Shown piece by piece: positions 63,801-64,000 of a stretch of 64,000 bases of DNA (the stretch's first letter is position 1; every line of letters begins with the position of its first letter). The notes beneath the pieces were generated by a model. The model did not search any database and was not told where the DNA came from. It saw only the letters and a program-made list of their open reading frames with translations. The stretch is from assembly GCF_964204645.1 (NCBI RefSeq), contig NC_134031.1, positions 17,295,307 to 17,359,306 of the forward strand, in the 5' to 3' direction. The stretch comes from Tubulanus polymorphus. Its lineage: Eukaryota; Nemertea; Palaeonemertea; Tubulaniformes; Tubulanidae. The translations under genes were made by a program, and so were the position numbers.

Positions 63801-64000
63801 CAATAGCAGTAGGCCTGGTGATGGCAAAGGCAGATTCAGGATTCTTTGAATGGGGTGGGCCTGCAAATTGAAAGGGTGCTTCATATGAAAAGGGCAGATT
63901 TAGCAATGCGAGGGCTGCTAGCAAAGCATTGGCGAGGGTTTTGGTGGCCCTACAGCAGAATATTGAAAAACAAGAGGGGACTTTTCATGCCCTTAACGGA
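63801..64000. repeat. Possible transposon fragment cut by the window edge
   Basis: Composition changes abruptly to G- and A-rich and nearly CpG-free. AAAGGG and AGGGCAG words repeat (for example GAAAGGGTGC and GAAAAGGGCAGA). A related AGAAAAGGGCAC word occurs near 41262. The right end lies outside the window. Confidence 0.35.

Noticed and set aside
1-64000. CRISPR arrays, operons, bacterial promoters or phage genes
   Set aside because: The window is eukaryotic, spliced nuclear DNA; no regularly spaced repeats or bacterial gene structure are present.

Overview
The window is nuclear DNA of an invertebrate animal. It is AT-rich, with spliced genes carrying GT-AG introns of roughly 100 to 1300 bp, short transposon relics and microsatellites. 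Nothing in it is prokaryotic or organellar. The protein set (Hairy/E(spl) factor with WRPW, SLC7A4-like carrier, 1-Cys peroxiredoxin) fits a marine, probably lophotrochozoan, animal, but the species and phylum cannot be fixed from the sequence.

Layout: 1-2.2 kb is intergenic and 3'UTR sequence with a degenerate MITE-like relic. 2.2-5.6 kb, minus strand: a complete four-exon hes/hairy gene (394 aa). 5.6-26.6 kb: about 21 kb without a supportable gene, holding the hes promoter, AT repeats, a Penelope/hammerhead-like relic, a tandem duplication and a MITE. 26.65-27.64 kb, minus: a one-exon gene of unknown function (255 aa). 28.9-33.4 kb, minus: an unrecognised gene with two apparent 3' ends, a short form of 170 aa and a long form of 412 aa. 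Its last exon lies beyond an in-frame stop that a splice donor overlaps. 34.5-37.5 kb, minus: a SLC7A4-like cationic amino acid transporter (641 aa, three coding exons). 38.4-40.95 kb, plus: PRDX6 (220 aa, six exons) with a compact TATA promoter. 41-64 kb: another gene-poor stretch with a broken ORF, a tRNA-derived SINE, a possible first coding exon at 47.8 kb, a 135-bp near-perfect palindrome and many TAAT-rich blocks that could be regulatory.

The five real genes do not form a pathway. Four of them lie within about 14 kb as ordinary neighbours, and hes stands alone between long non-coding flanks, as is common for developmental regulators. No clearly new molecular system was found. The points most worth following are the 67-bp-arm palindrome at 59.34-59.47 kb, the alternative 3' ends of the 29-33 kb gene, the Penelope-like hammerhead motif at 17.68 kb and the candidate developmental first exon at 47.8 kb. 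All exon models were derived by eye from reading frame, splice consensus and family similarity; no transcript data or searches were available.
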